NCBI RefSeq assembly: GCF_023208195.1
Contig: NZ_CP060034.1
Location: forward strand, 3,224,001-3,288,000
Length of the DNA stretch: 64,000 nucleotides
Direction: 5' to 3'
DNA from: Nocardioides sp. InS609-2
GTDB taxonomy: Bacteria > Actinomycetota > Actinomycetes > Propionibacteriales > Nocardioidaceae
Under the pieces are notes generated by a model. The model was not told the DNA's origin. It did no database searches and saw only the letters and a program-made list of their open reading frames with translations. The position numbers and the translations under genes are program-made. Shown here piece by piece: positions 37,615-45,050 of the stretch; position 1 is the stretch's first letter, and each line of letters opens with the position of its first letter.

Positions 37615-38546
37615 TACTCGATGACCTGGCCGACGTCGGACGCGTAGAACGGCGAGTCCTTGCGGGAGAGGATGTCGCGGCGCTCTTCAGCGGTGAGCGC
37701 CTCGACCTGCTGGGCCACGTCGGAGGGGAAGCCGCTGACCTCTGGCGCCGTGGCCACGGGCACGATCGAGTGGACGATCCGGTCGTCGTACACGTGCAGC
37801 ATGGTGAAGGACTGGTGGGCGTCGACCCCGGAGATGAAGCGGGCATCCGGTGCCGGGTCGGAGGTGTAGCAGGTCGCCGATGCGATGCTGACCGGCACGC
37901 CGGCGAACGTGGAGTACGACGTGAAGTGGAAGTGGCCGCCGAGGATGCCGCGCACGTCGGTGCCGGCGATGACGCCGGCGAGGCGGTGCTGGTCGAGCAG
38001 CTCGATGATCCCCGCGGCCGGCGTCATCGGCACCGGGATAGGCGCGTGGTGCATGGCGAGCAGGGTGCCGTGCGGCGCGGGCGTGGCCAGCACCTCCGCG
38101 AGCCAGACCAGCTGGTCTCCGTCGAGCTCACCGTGGTGGAATCCGGGCACGCTGGTGTCGAGCGCGACGATCCGCAGACCGCCGATGTCGTGCACGCGGT
38201 CCTGCGGGCCGGCGCCGTCCTCGTCGTACAGCCCGGCAGCGAACTCCGCGCGCTCGTCGTGGTTGCCCATGGTCCACACGACCTCGGCTCCGAGCTCGGC
38301 AGCGACGGGCTCGACGATCTCGCGCAGCAGTGCGTACGCCGCGGGCTCGGCCTTGTCGGCCAGGTCGCCGGTGAACACCAGCGCCCTTGGCGCCGGGTTG
38401 AGGTGTGCGAGTCGCCCGAGGGCTTCGCGCAGCTTGTCCTCGGTGTCGATGGCGCCGTACTGCTTGACGCCTCCCGCGAGGAGGTGCGGGTCGGAGATGT
38501 GGGCGATGACGTGCCCCGGGTGCGGGTGCTGGCCGTACTGGATCAC
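37614..38546 (-). CDS. Calcineurin-type metallophosphoesterase, CpdA-like
   Basis: A 310-residue phosphoesterase. All metal-site blocks are seen in order: HISDPHLLAGG, VFTGDLADKAEP, TMGNHDERAEF, LLAMHHAP and GGHFHFTSYSTF. This set is typical of the CpdA/GpdQ group, which hydrolyses cyclic nucleotides or glycerophosphodiesters with two metal ions. Which substrate is used here is unknown. The GTG at 38546 follows TACGCT by six bases, so it has its own leaderless promoter despite being only 17 bp from the upstream fumarylacetoacetase gene. Confidence 0.88.
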   Translation of the reverse strand: MIQYGQHPHPGHVIAHISDPHLLAGGVKQYGAIDTEDKLREALGRLAHLNPAPRALVFTGDLADKAEPAAYALLREIVEPVAAELGAEVVWTMGNHDERAEFAAGLYDEDGAGPQDRVHDIGGLRIVALDTSVPGFHHGELDGDQLVWLAEVLATPAPHGTLLAMHHAPIPVPMTPAAGIIELLDQHRLAGVIAGTDVRGILGGHFHFTSYSTFAGVPVSIASATCYTSDPAPDARFISGVDAHQSFTMLHVYDDRIVHSIVPVATAPEVSGFPSDVAQQVEALTAEERRDILSRKDSPFYASDVGQVIE

Positions 38547-38552
38547 GGGCAG

Positions 38553-38558
38553 AGCGTA
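38553..38558 (-). promoter_or_regulatory. -10 box of a probable leaderless phosphoesterase transcript
   Basis: On the minus strand TACGCT ends six bases before the GTG at 38546. Confidence 0.4.
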
Positions 38559-38563
38559 GCCAC

Positions 38564-39772
38564 TCAGAGCGCCGGAGCAATCGTGCCAGTGACCTCGCCG
38601 AGCGTGATGCGGCCGCCGGCCGTGCCGGGGGCCGAGTAGCGCAGCACCACGACGTCCCCGTCCTCGAGGAACGTGCGCTCGCGGCCGACCGCCGTGAACG
38701 GCTCCTTGCCGCCCCACGACAGCTCGAGGAACGACCCGCGCTGGTCCGGCTCCGGTCCGCTGATCGTGCCCGAGCCCCAGAGGTCGCCGGTGCGCGTGGA
38801 CGCGCCGTTGACCGTGAGGTGGGCGAGCATCTGGGCGGGTGACCAGTACATCGAGGAGTACGACGGCCGCGAGACGACCTCGTCGTTCAGCACCACCTCC
38901 ACCTCGATGTCGAGACCGCGGGTGGCGCCGGCGGAGAGGTAGGGCAGCGGCTCGGGGTCCTGGCCGGGCAGCTCGACCCAGGCCGCGTCGAACGCCGCCA
39001 GCGGGGTGACCCACGGCGAGATCGAGGTGGCGAAGCTCTTGCCGAGGAACGGCCCGAGCGGCACGTACTCCCAGGCCTGGATGTCGCGCGCGCTCCAGTC
39101 GTTGAGCCCGACCACGCCGAAGCAGTGGTCGGCGAAGGCCTCGGTGGTGATCCGGCTGCCGAGCGTCGAGCCGGTGCCGACGACGAACCCGAGCTCGGCC
39201 TCGATGTCGAGTCGCGCCGACGGCCCGAAGGTCGGTGCGTCGTCGGTCGGCGCCTTGCGCTGGCCGTGCGGTCGGACGATGTCGGTGCCGGAGGGTACGA
39301 CGGTGCCGCTGCGGCCGTGGTAGCCGACCGGGAGGTGCCGCCAGTTGGGCAACAGCGGCTCCTGGTCGGGGCGGAAGATCCGGCCGACGTTGGAGGCGTG
39401 GTCGAGGGAAGCGTAGAAGTCGACGTAGTCGCCGACCAAGAACGGCATCCGCAGTGTCACGTCAGCAACGGCCACCAGGTGCGGCTCGACGACGTCCCGC
39501 TCGGTCTCGTCGGTGAGCAGCCCGGTCAGCCACTGCCGCACGGAGTCCCACACCGGCCGACCCGCGGCCATCAACGGGTTCAGCGTCGTCGCCTCGAAGA
39601 GGTGGGAGACCTCCAGCATGTCGGCGGCCGCCACCGGCGCGAGGTCGAGGACGAGGTCGCCGATGCGCACGCCGACGCGCGGCTCCTCACCTGCGCGCTC
39701 GAACACGGCGTACGGCAGGTGGTCGACGTCGAATCCGGAGCTCGCGGCTCCGTCGACCCAGCTGGTGGTCAT
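38564..39772 (-). CDS. fahA: Fumarylacetoacetase
   Basis: A 402-residue enzyme that splits fumarylacetoacetate to fumarate and acetoacetate, the last step of tyrosine/homogentisate breakdown. It has the N-terminal SH3-like domain and the FAH domain: GDYVDFYASLDHASNVGRIF, NWRHLPVGYHGRSGTVV, LDIEAELGFVVGTG and GVVGLNDWSARDIQAWEY, containing the metal-binding acidic residues. ATG 39772 overlaps the stop of the preceding unknown gene (ATGA). It is in the same operon and divergent from homogentisate dioxygenase. Confidence 0.95.
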   Translation of the reverse strand: MTTSWVDGAASSGFDVDHLPYAVFERAGEEPRVGVRIGDLVLDLAPVAAADMLEVSHLFEATTLNPLMAAGRPVWDSVRQWLTGLLTDETERDVVEPHLVAVADVTLRMPFLVGDYVDFYASLDHASNVGRIFRPDQEPLLPNWRHLPVGYHGRSGTVVPSGTDIVRPHGQRKAPTDDAPTFGPSARLDIEAELGFVVGTGSTLGSRITTEAFADHCFGVVGLNDWSARDIQAWEYVPLGPFLGKSFATSISPWVTPLAAFDAAWVELPGQDPEPLPYLSAGATRGLDIEVEVVLNDEVVSRPSYSSMYWSPAQMLAHLTVNGASTRTGDLWGSGTISGPEPDQRGSFLELSWGGKEPFTAVGRERTFLEDGDVVVLRYSAPGTAGGRITLGEVTGTIAPAL

Positions 39773-40629
39773 GGTCTCTCCTTGAGGAGTCCGAGGGTGA
39801 GCAGGTCGTCGAGCGGCTCGCGCACCGAGCAGGAACCGAAGGAAGTGAACCACCGACGGGCGCCGGCCAGGTCGGTCTCGCTGCTGCGGTCGGCCAGGGC
39901 AGGGCCCTCGCGGGACTCGAGCAGGGCAACGGCGTCGTCGGCGGTCGCGCCGTCGAAGAGCGCACCAGTCGCCAGCAGCACGTTGAGGAAGCCGTGGTGC
40001 TCGAAGCCGGTGGCGTCGTCACGATGGCGTACGGCGTTGTGCAGGCCCGCCGTGCACTTGAACGGCGTCTCGCGGTCGAGCGCGGCGTCGATCCAACTCG
40101 CGATCTGACCGGCCGCGGGGAAGAGGTTGGCGTCGACACCGCCGGTGCGGAACTTCAGCCTGAGCTCGGCGGCCGCGACCTCGTCGGCGGCGCCCAGCCA
40201 GCCCGCGCCGGGAACGGTCTGGGGCAGCTCGACGAACACCTCGGTGTCGTCATCGAGTAGGCCGTCGCTGCGGGCCGCGTCGACGGCCGCGACCACTCGG
40301 CGGGCGTTGCCGGCCAGGTCGTCGAGGTCGCGCAGCGCGATCTCTAGACCCGCGACGTGGTGGTCGCGCCGGCCGGCGAGCTTGAGGGCACCGGCGATCG
40401 CGCCCGCGCCGCCGGTGACCACGATCGAGAGCGGCATGCCTGCGTCCAAGGAGCCGATGTCGGTGTCCTTGCAGACGAACGAGCCGACCAGGTCGGCGTA
40501 CCACTCGGAGCTGCGGGCGGCGTACGACTCGACGGCATCGGCGAGCCGGGCGTTGCCGGGCGGGAAGATGGCGGCGTCGTCGAGCAGGCCCGACCAGGCA
40601 GGGGGCAGGGACGCGGGGCTGGTTGACAC
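39769..40629 (-). CDS. Conserved protein of the homogentisate cluster, function unknown
   Basis: A 286-residue protein from GTG 40629 (VSTSPASLPPAWSGLLDDAA). It contains DDAAIFPPGNARLADAV, SIVVTGGAGAIAGAL, VFVELPQTVPGAGWL and KFRTGGVDANLFP, a layout suggestive of a TIM-barrel-like fold. There is no motif that fixes a reaction. It is translationally coupled to fumarylacetoacetase and lies opposite homogentisate dioxygenase, so a role in the same pathway (for example as the maleylacetoacetate isomerase step, which has no other candidate here) is an inference. TAGAGT lies seven bases before the GTG. The frame extends to 40701 but would overlap the promoter. Confidence 0.75.
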   Translation of the reverse strand: MSTSPASLPPAWSGLLDDAAIFPPGNARLADAVESYAARSSEWYADLVGSFVCKDTDIGSLDAGMPLSIVVTGGAGAIAGALKLAGRRDHHVAGLEIALRDLDDLAGNARRVVAAVDAARSDGLLDDDTEVFVELPQTVPGAGWLGAADEVAAAELRLKFRTGGVDANLFPAAGQIASWIDAALDRETPFKCTAGLHNAVRHRDDATGFEHHGFLNVLLATGALFDGATADDAVALLESREGPALADRSSETDLAGARRWFTSFGSCSVREPLDDLLTLGLLKERP

Positions 40630-40636
40630 GGTCGAT

Positions 40637-40642
40637 ACTCTA
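40637..40642 (-). promoter_or_regulatory. -10 box of the fahA operon
   Basis: On the minus strand TAGAGT ends seven bases before GTG 40629, a leaderless spacing. Confidence 0.4.
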
Positions 40643-40658
40643 GCCCCGAGGCGCATAG

Positions 40659-40674
40659 CGGACGCAAACGTCCG
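40659..40674. promoter_or_regulatory. Palindromic operator between the fahA operon and hmgA
   Basis: CGGACG-CAAA-CGTCCG is a perfect 6-bp inverted repeat with a 4-bp spacer, and two flanking bases on each side also pair after one mismatch. It lies in the 70-bp divergent promoter region of the homogentisate genes. A pathway regulator of the MarR or IclR type would be expected; none is encoded nearby. Confidence 0.55.
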
Positions 40675-40699
40675 ATAGTCGAAACATGGAGGAGTGCGC

Positions 40700-41929
40700 A
40701 TGACCTTCTACCGCACCGTCGGCGACATCCCGCCCAAGCGGCACACCCAGCACCGCGATCCCGACGGCAACCTCTACCGCGAGGAGCTGATGGGGGAGGA
40801 GGGCTTCTCCTCCGACTCGTCGCTGCTCTACCACCGCGGCGTGCCGTCGGCGATCACCGACAGCGTGGTGTGGGAGGTGCCCGACCAGACGCGCACGCCC
40901 AACCATCCGCTCAAGGCGCGGCACCTGAAGCTGCACGATCTCGAGTTCGCTGACGGCGACGCGGTGACGGGCCGCCGGATGATCCTGGGCAACAACGACG
41001 TGCGCATCGCGTACGTCGTCACGGGCACTGATGCCTCCTCGCTCTACCGCAACGCCATCGGCGACGAGTGCGTGTACGTCGAGTCCGGCGCCGGCACCGT
41101 CGAAAGCGTCTTCGGCGTGGTGGCCTATCGCACCGGCGACTACGTGGTGATCCCGCGCGCCACCACGCACCGGTGGGTGCCGAGCGAGCCGTCGCGGCTC
41201 TACCCGATCGAGGCCAACAGCCACATCCACCCGCCCAAACGCTACCTCTCGCGCTTCGGGCAGTTCCTCGAGCACGCGCCGTACTGCGAACGCGACCTCC
41301 ACGGACCCACCGAGCCGCTGCTAGTCGAGGGCAGCGACGTCGACGTGCTCGTCAAGCACCGCGCGGGCGGTGCCGTGGTCGGCACGACGATGACGTACGC
41401 GACGCACCCGTTCGACGTGGTCGGCTGGGACGGCTGCCTCTACCCCTACACGTTCAACATCGACGACTACATGCCGATCACCGGCAAGATCCACCAGCCG
41501 CCGCCGGTGCACCAGGTCTTCGAGGGCTGGAACTTCGTGGTCTGCAACTTCCTGCCCCGCAAGGTCGACTACCACGAGCTCGCGATCCCGGTGCCCTACT
41601 ACCACTCGAACGTCGACTCCGACGAGGTGATGTTCTACGTCGGCGGTGACTACGAGGCCCGCAAGGGGTCCGGCATCGGCATCGGCTCGATCTCGCTGCA
41701 CCCGGGCGGCTATGCCCACGGCCCGCAGCCGTCGGCGATCGAGGCGTCGCTGGGCGCCGACTACTTCGAGGAATCGGCCGTCATGGTCGACACCTTCGCG
41801 CCGCTCGATCTCGGCGAGGCTGGACTGGCGTGCGAGGACTCGGCGTACGCCTGGACCTGGGCGGGCCGCGGTCCGGCCGCTGCGGATGACACCGGCGACG
41901 GTGGCCCCGCGGTGTTCAGCAACTCCTGA
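40700..41929 (+). CDS. hmgA: Homogentisate 1,2-dioxygenase
   Basis: A 409-residue iron dioxygenase that opens the ring of homogentisate to maleylacetoacetate. Family segments include IPPKRHTQHRDPDGNLYREE, SFLPRK-like NFLPRKVDYHELAIPVPYYH, NVDSDEVMFYVGGDYEAR and SLHPGGYAHGPQP, which hold the His and Glu iron ligands. ATG 40700 has GGAGG about seven bases before it; the GTG at 40694 is too close to that site. It is divergent from the fahA operon across a palindromic operator and is followed by a structured repeat element. Confidence 0.95.
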   Translation: MTFYRTVGDIPPKRHTQHRDPDGNLYREELMGEEGFSSDSSLLYHRGVPSAITDSVVWEVPDQTRTPNHPLKARHLKLHDLEFADGDAVTGRRMILGNNDVRIAYVVTGTDASSLYRNAIGDECVYVESGAGTVESVFGVVAYRTGDYVVIPRATTHRWVPSEPSRLYPIEANSHIHPPKRYLSRFGQFLEHAPYCERDLHGPTEPLLVEGSDVDVLVKHRAGGAVVGTTMTYATHPFDVVGWDGCLYPYTFNIDDYMPITGKIHQPPPVHQVFEGWNFVVCNFLPRKVDYHELAIPVPYYHSNVDSDEVMFYVGGDYEARKGSGIGIGSISLHPGGYAHGPQPSAIEASLGADYFEESAVMVDTFAPLDLGEAGLACEDSAYAWTWAGRGPAAADDTGDGGPAVFSNS

Positions 41930-41938
41930 TCACGTTTA

Positions 41939-42042
41939 GTTGAGTTGCGCCCCCGTCCCCGTTGAGTTGCGCCCCTGTCCCCACGCGCTGGGTACGCAGG
42001 CGCAACTGAACGGTGCGCGAGGCGCAATTCAACGAGGCGGTC
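41939..42042. repeat. Structured 22-bp repeat element, copy 1 (2 + 2 units)
   Basis: Two direct 22-bp units beginning GTTGAGTTGCGCC (41939-41960, 41961-41982), a 16-bp centre, then two 22-bp units in opposite orientation beginning GGCGCAACT (41999-42020) and GGCGCAATT (42021-42042). The whole is a near-symmetric palindrome with 13-bp arms. It sits between convergent genes (hmgA stop 41929, membrane protein stop 42056) and could act as a two-way terminator. A related copy lies at 52545-52717. Confidence 0.85.
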
Positions 42043-42055
42043 AGCCCGTTCGAGA

Positions 42056-42799
42056 TCAGGGTGCGACCGGGGCGCCGGTCAGCATCTTGTAGGTGTACGC
42101 CGTGCCGATCAGCACCACAGGCACGGTGAGCAGCGCCCCGACTCCGCACGCGAGCAACCCGGCCAGGGCGACGAAGCCACCGACGACGTACCAGAGCAGG
42201 GCGGGGCCGATGTTGTCCTTGACCAGGCTGACGCTCGCCTTGACGGCGTCGGTCGGGGCCAGCCCCTTGTCGAGGACGAAGTAGAGCGAGTAGCTGGTCA
42301 GGAAGCCGACGACCAGCCCGGGGACGTAGCAGAGCAGTGTGCCCGCGAAGGTGAGGGCGCCGACGATCAGGCTGGTGACGAATACCGGCCAGATCTTGTC
42401 GGTCTTCAGCATCTCCGCGGTCTTGAACTCGCGACCTTCGGTGATGCCCAGCGCGCCCCGGATGAGGCCGGAGGCGAACACCTGGAGGACGACGAGGGCG
42501 AGGGCGCTGATGAGAGCGTTGACGACGAGCACGGTCAGGAACCCGGATCCCTCGTCGATGCGGACCTCTCCGGTGCTGGCGTTGAACTCTGCCTCGCCGC
42601 TGTCGAGCAGCAGCCACTGGAGCACCCCGACCATCACGACCGTCGCCACGACGCCGACGAACAGCACGAGCATGGCGAGGACGAGCTGGGTGATGTTGGA
42701 CTGGAGCTTGTTCCAGCCATAGGTGAGCGCTTCACCCAGGTCCCAGCGCGGACCGGGGGCCGGTGGCGGGGAGTACGGGGGAGGCTGTTCGTACGACAT
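42056..42799 (-). CDS. Membrane protein with Pro-rich N-terminus, DUF975-like
   Basis: A 247-residue protein. A Pro/Tyr-rich cytosolic start (MSYEQPPPYSPPPAPGP) is followed by LGEALTYGWNKLQSNITQLV and about five to six transmembrane helices (about 40-65, 85-110, 138-165, 190-215, 217-240). The pattern resembles a group of actinobacterial integral membrane proteins related to the DUF975/glycerophosphoryl-diester-phosphodiesterase membrane domain. Function is unknown. The ATG lies six bases after TACGTT, a leaderless arrangement. Confidence 0.78.
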   Translation of the reverse strand: MSYEQPPPYSPPPAPGPRWDLGEALTYGWNKLQSNITQLVLAMLVLFVGVVATVVMVGVLQWLLLDSGEAEFNASTGEVRIDEGSGFLTVLVVNALISALALVVLQVFASGLIRGALGITEGREFKTAEMLKTDKIWPVFVTSLIVGALTFAGTLLCYVPGLVVGFLTSYSLYFVLDKGLAPTDAVKASVSLVKDNIGPALLWYVVGGFVALAGLLACGVGALLTVPVVLIGTAYTYKMLTGAPVAP

Positions 42800-42805
42800 G
42801 GGTGC

Positions 42806-42811
42806 AACGTA
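42806..42811 (-). promoter_or_regulatory. -10 box of a probable leaderless membrane-protein transcript
   Basis: On the minus strand TACGTT ends six bases before the ATG at 42799. Confidence 0.4.
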
Positions 42812-42849
42812 GCGGCAGCGCCCGGAAGCGCAGGGCGTCGCGTTGCGGC

Positions 42850-43058
42850 GGATCCTCAGCTCTGGGCGACGTCTTGGCCTCGAACAGCGTCGCTCCGATG
42901 CCCCGGACGTCGGTCGCGGCGCTCGCCGGGCCGCCGCGCGCCTGCTCGGGAGTGAGGTGCTCGCGTGACCCCGGGCCGCGGCGTACCGGACCCGGCGGTC
43001 GGGCGACGCTGCGGTCGATCAGCACCGCGACGCCGTCGCAGAGCCTCTCTCGCAACAC
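42850..43058 (-). pseudogene. Remnant of a Ser/Thr protein kinase
   Basis: The minus-strand frame reads GVAVLIDRSVARPPGPVRRG, then EHLTPEQARGGPASAATDVR and GIGATLFEA. This follows the activation segment of actinobacterial kinases: the metal-binding strand (IDLSVARPPG), the APE-like block (L-x-PEQARG) and the aspartate helix (ATDVWGLGATLFEA). The N-lobe, the HRD loop and the C-lobe end are missing and the Trp of DVWG is Arg. It fills most of the 333-bp gap between the membrane protein and ABC genes; I see nothing else there. Confidence 0.5.
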
Positions 43059-43133
43059 GTTCGACGCCAGGCGTGACGGCGGGCAGTCGGGCAGTGTCCG
43101 TTGGTCCTGGTACCGCGGATCAGGCGGTCTGCG

Positions 43134-45050
43134 CTACGAGGTCCAGGCGCGCCAGAGGGCGGCGTACTCGCCATCTAGATCGACCAGCTCGTGGTGGCTG
43201 CCGAGCTCGACGATGCGGCCGTCGATGACCACCGCGATGCGGTCGGCGTCGTGAGCCGTGTGCAGCCGGTGGGCGATCGCGACGACGGTGCGGCCCTCGA
43301 GCAGGTTGTTCATCGAGCCCTCGAGGGTGCGGGCGGTGCGGGGGTCGATGAGCGAGGTGGCTTCGTCGAGCACCAGCGTGTGCGGGTCGGCGATGATCAG
43401 CCGTGCCAGCGCGACCTGCTGTGCCTGCGCCGGCGTGAGGGCGTAGCGGCCGGAGCCGATCACCGTGTCGAGCCCCTGCGGCAGGCGCTCGACCCAGAGC
43501 AGCGACCCGACCGCGCGCAGCGCCTGGCGTACGGCGTCGTCATCGGAGTCCTCGCGGGCCAGCACGATGTTGTCGCGCACCGAGCCGATGAAGACGTGGT
43601 GCTCCTGGGTGACGAGCGCGACCTCGGTGCGCAGCACCTCGAGCGGCAGGTCCACCAGCTCGACGCCGCCGATGGTGGCCGAGCCCGTCCGCGGCCGGTT
43701 GATGCCCGACAGCAGGCGGCCCAGCGTCGACTTGCCCGAGCCACTCGGCCCGACGATGGCCAGCCGCTCGCCGACGCCGAGGCGCAGGTCGACGCCGTGG
43801 AGCACGTCGTGGCCCTCGCGGTAGGCGAACCGGAGGTCCGTGCCGACCAGGTCGATGCCGTCGGGGAGGTCGTCGCCGGCCTCGCGGTCGGGCTTCACCT
43901 CGGCGATGCCGAGCAGCCGGCTCGTCGACGCGGCGCCGACCTGCAGCCGGTCGATCTCGCCGATCAGCCGGTCGAGCGGGTCGCCCAACGCCTCGACGTA
44001 CAGGACGGCCGCGGTGATCTGGCCGAGGTCGACCCAGCCGCGGGTGTAGGCGTAGGCACCGACGAGCAGGGTGATGACGCGCGGTGTCTGGAAGGCGAAG
44101 TTGAGAGCCATGAAGAGCAGGTTGCGCAGCGTCATGCCGTAGCGCTCGGCCTGCGCCGACACTTCGATGTCGCCGTCGCCGGCGCGGACCCGCACGCCGG
44201 AGAGGCCCAGCGCCTCGAGGGTGCGCGCGCCCTCGACGGTCTCGGTGAGCGTGGTGTTGATGCGGGAGTAGGTCGCGCCCTCGGTGATGTAGCCCTTGGG
44301 TGCGCGTCGCAGGTAGCCGCGCACGGCCCAGGCCGAGGTGGCGAAGGTGAGGAGCGCCGGCACCGCGAGGATCACCGAGTTGAGCAGCATCGCGCCGATC
44401 GAGAGCGTCACCGTCAGCAGCGAGATGATCGCCATCGGCAGGCCGTACTGGACCGAGCGGCTCATCGTGCCGACGTCGCGCGTGACGCGGGTGACGAGGT
44501 CGCCGGTGCTCGCGCTCTCGACCGCACCGAGCGGCAGCCGCAGGATCGTGCGCACGATGTATTCACGGGCCGTCGAGAGCAGGTCCTGGCCGAACAGGGT
44601 CGAGGTGCGCTGGGCGACAAAGGTGAACGCCGACTGCAACAGCACCACCCCGACGATCACCAGCGCGAGCTCGTTGAGCGGCAGGCCGCCGCCGCCGACC
44701 GTGGTGTTGACCAGCTCGCCCAGGAGTCGGGGCACCACCAGGCCGGTGGCCGCAGCCGAAGCGTTGAACACCACCAGGGCGATGAACCTGCCGCGTCGGC
44801 TGCCCAGCAGCTCACGGAAGAAGGTCAGCACGGCGCGGTTGCCCGACACCGGCCAGCCGCGCTTGGGGTTGCGGGAGGCCGCGTAGACGTCCTCGGCCCG
44901 CTGACGGCGCAGGTCGTGGCGTGCCCAGAGCGCGGTGTTGCGCTCCATGGGGGCCGCGTCGACGGGCGGGATCAGCTCCGGCGGGATGACCGGCGGGTCC
45001 AGGTGGCGGTCGCGCCAGGTGTCGGGGGAGGTCTCCAGCAGATCGGTCAT
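43134..45050 (-). CDS. ABC exporter half with intact Walker A and degenerate signature
   Basis: A 638-residue half-transporter: six transmembrane helices (about 80-370) and an ATPase domain (about 390-638). The ATPase has Walker A GPSGSGKST, Walker B TLVLDEATS and H-loop IAHRLH, but the ABC signature LSGGQ is replaced by LTPAQAQQVALAR. It overlaps the upstream partner by four bases (ATGA), and the two must form one heterodimer. The start at 45050 is supported by this overlap. The substrate is unknown; family members export drugs, peptides or lipids. Confidence 0.92.
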   Translation of the reverse strand: MTDLLETSPDTWRDRHLDPPVIPPELIPPVDAAPMERNTALWARHDLRRQRAEDVYAASRNPKRGWPVSGNRAVLTFFRELLGSRRGRFIALVVFNASAAATGLVVPRLLGELVNTTVGGGGLPLNELALVIVGVVLLQSAFTFVAQRTSTLFGQDLLSTAREYIVRTILRLPLGAVESASTGDLVTRVTRDVGTMSRSVQYGLPMAIISLLTVTLSIGAMLLNSVILAVPALLTFATSAWAVRGYLRRAPKGYITEGATYSRINTTLTETVEGARTLEALGLSGVRVRAGDGDIEVSAQAERYGMTLRNLLFMALNFAFQTPRVITLLVGAYAYTRGWVDLGQITAAVLYVEALGDPLDRLIGEIDRLQVGAASTSRLLGIAEVKPDREAGDDLPDGIDLVGTDLRFAYREGHDVLHGVDLRLGVGERLAIVGPSGSGKSTLGRLLSGINRPRTGSATIGGVELVDLPLEVLRTEVALVTQEHHVFIGSVRDNIVLAREDSDDDAVRQALRAVGSLLWVERLPQGLDTVIGSGRYALTPAQAQQVALARLIIADPHTLVLDEATSLIDPRTARTLEGSMNNLLEGRTVVAIAHRLHTAHDADRIAVVIDGRIVELGSHHELVDLDGEYAALWRAWTS

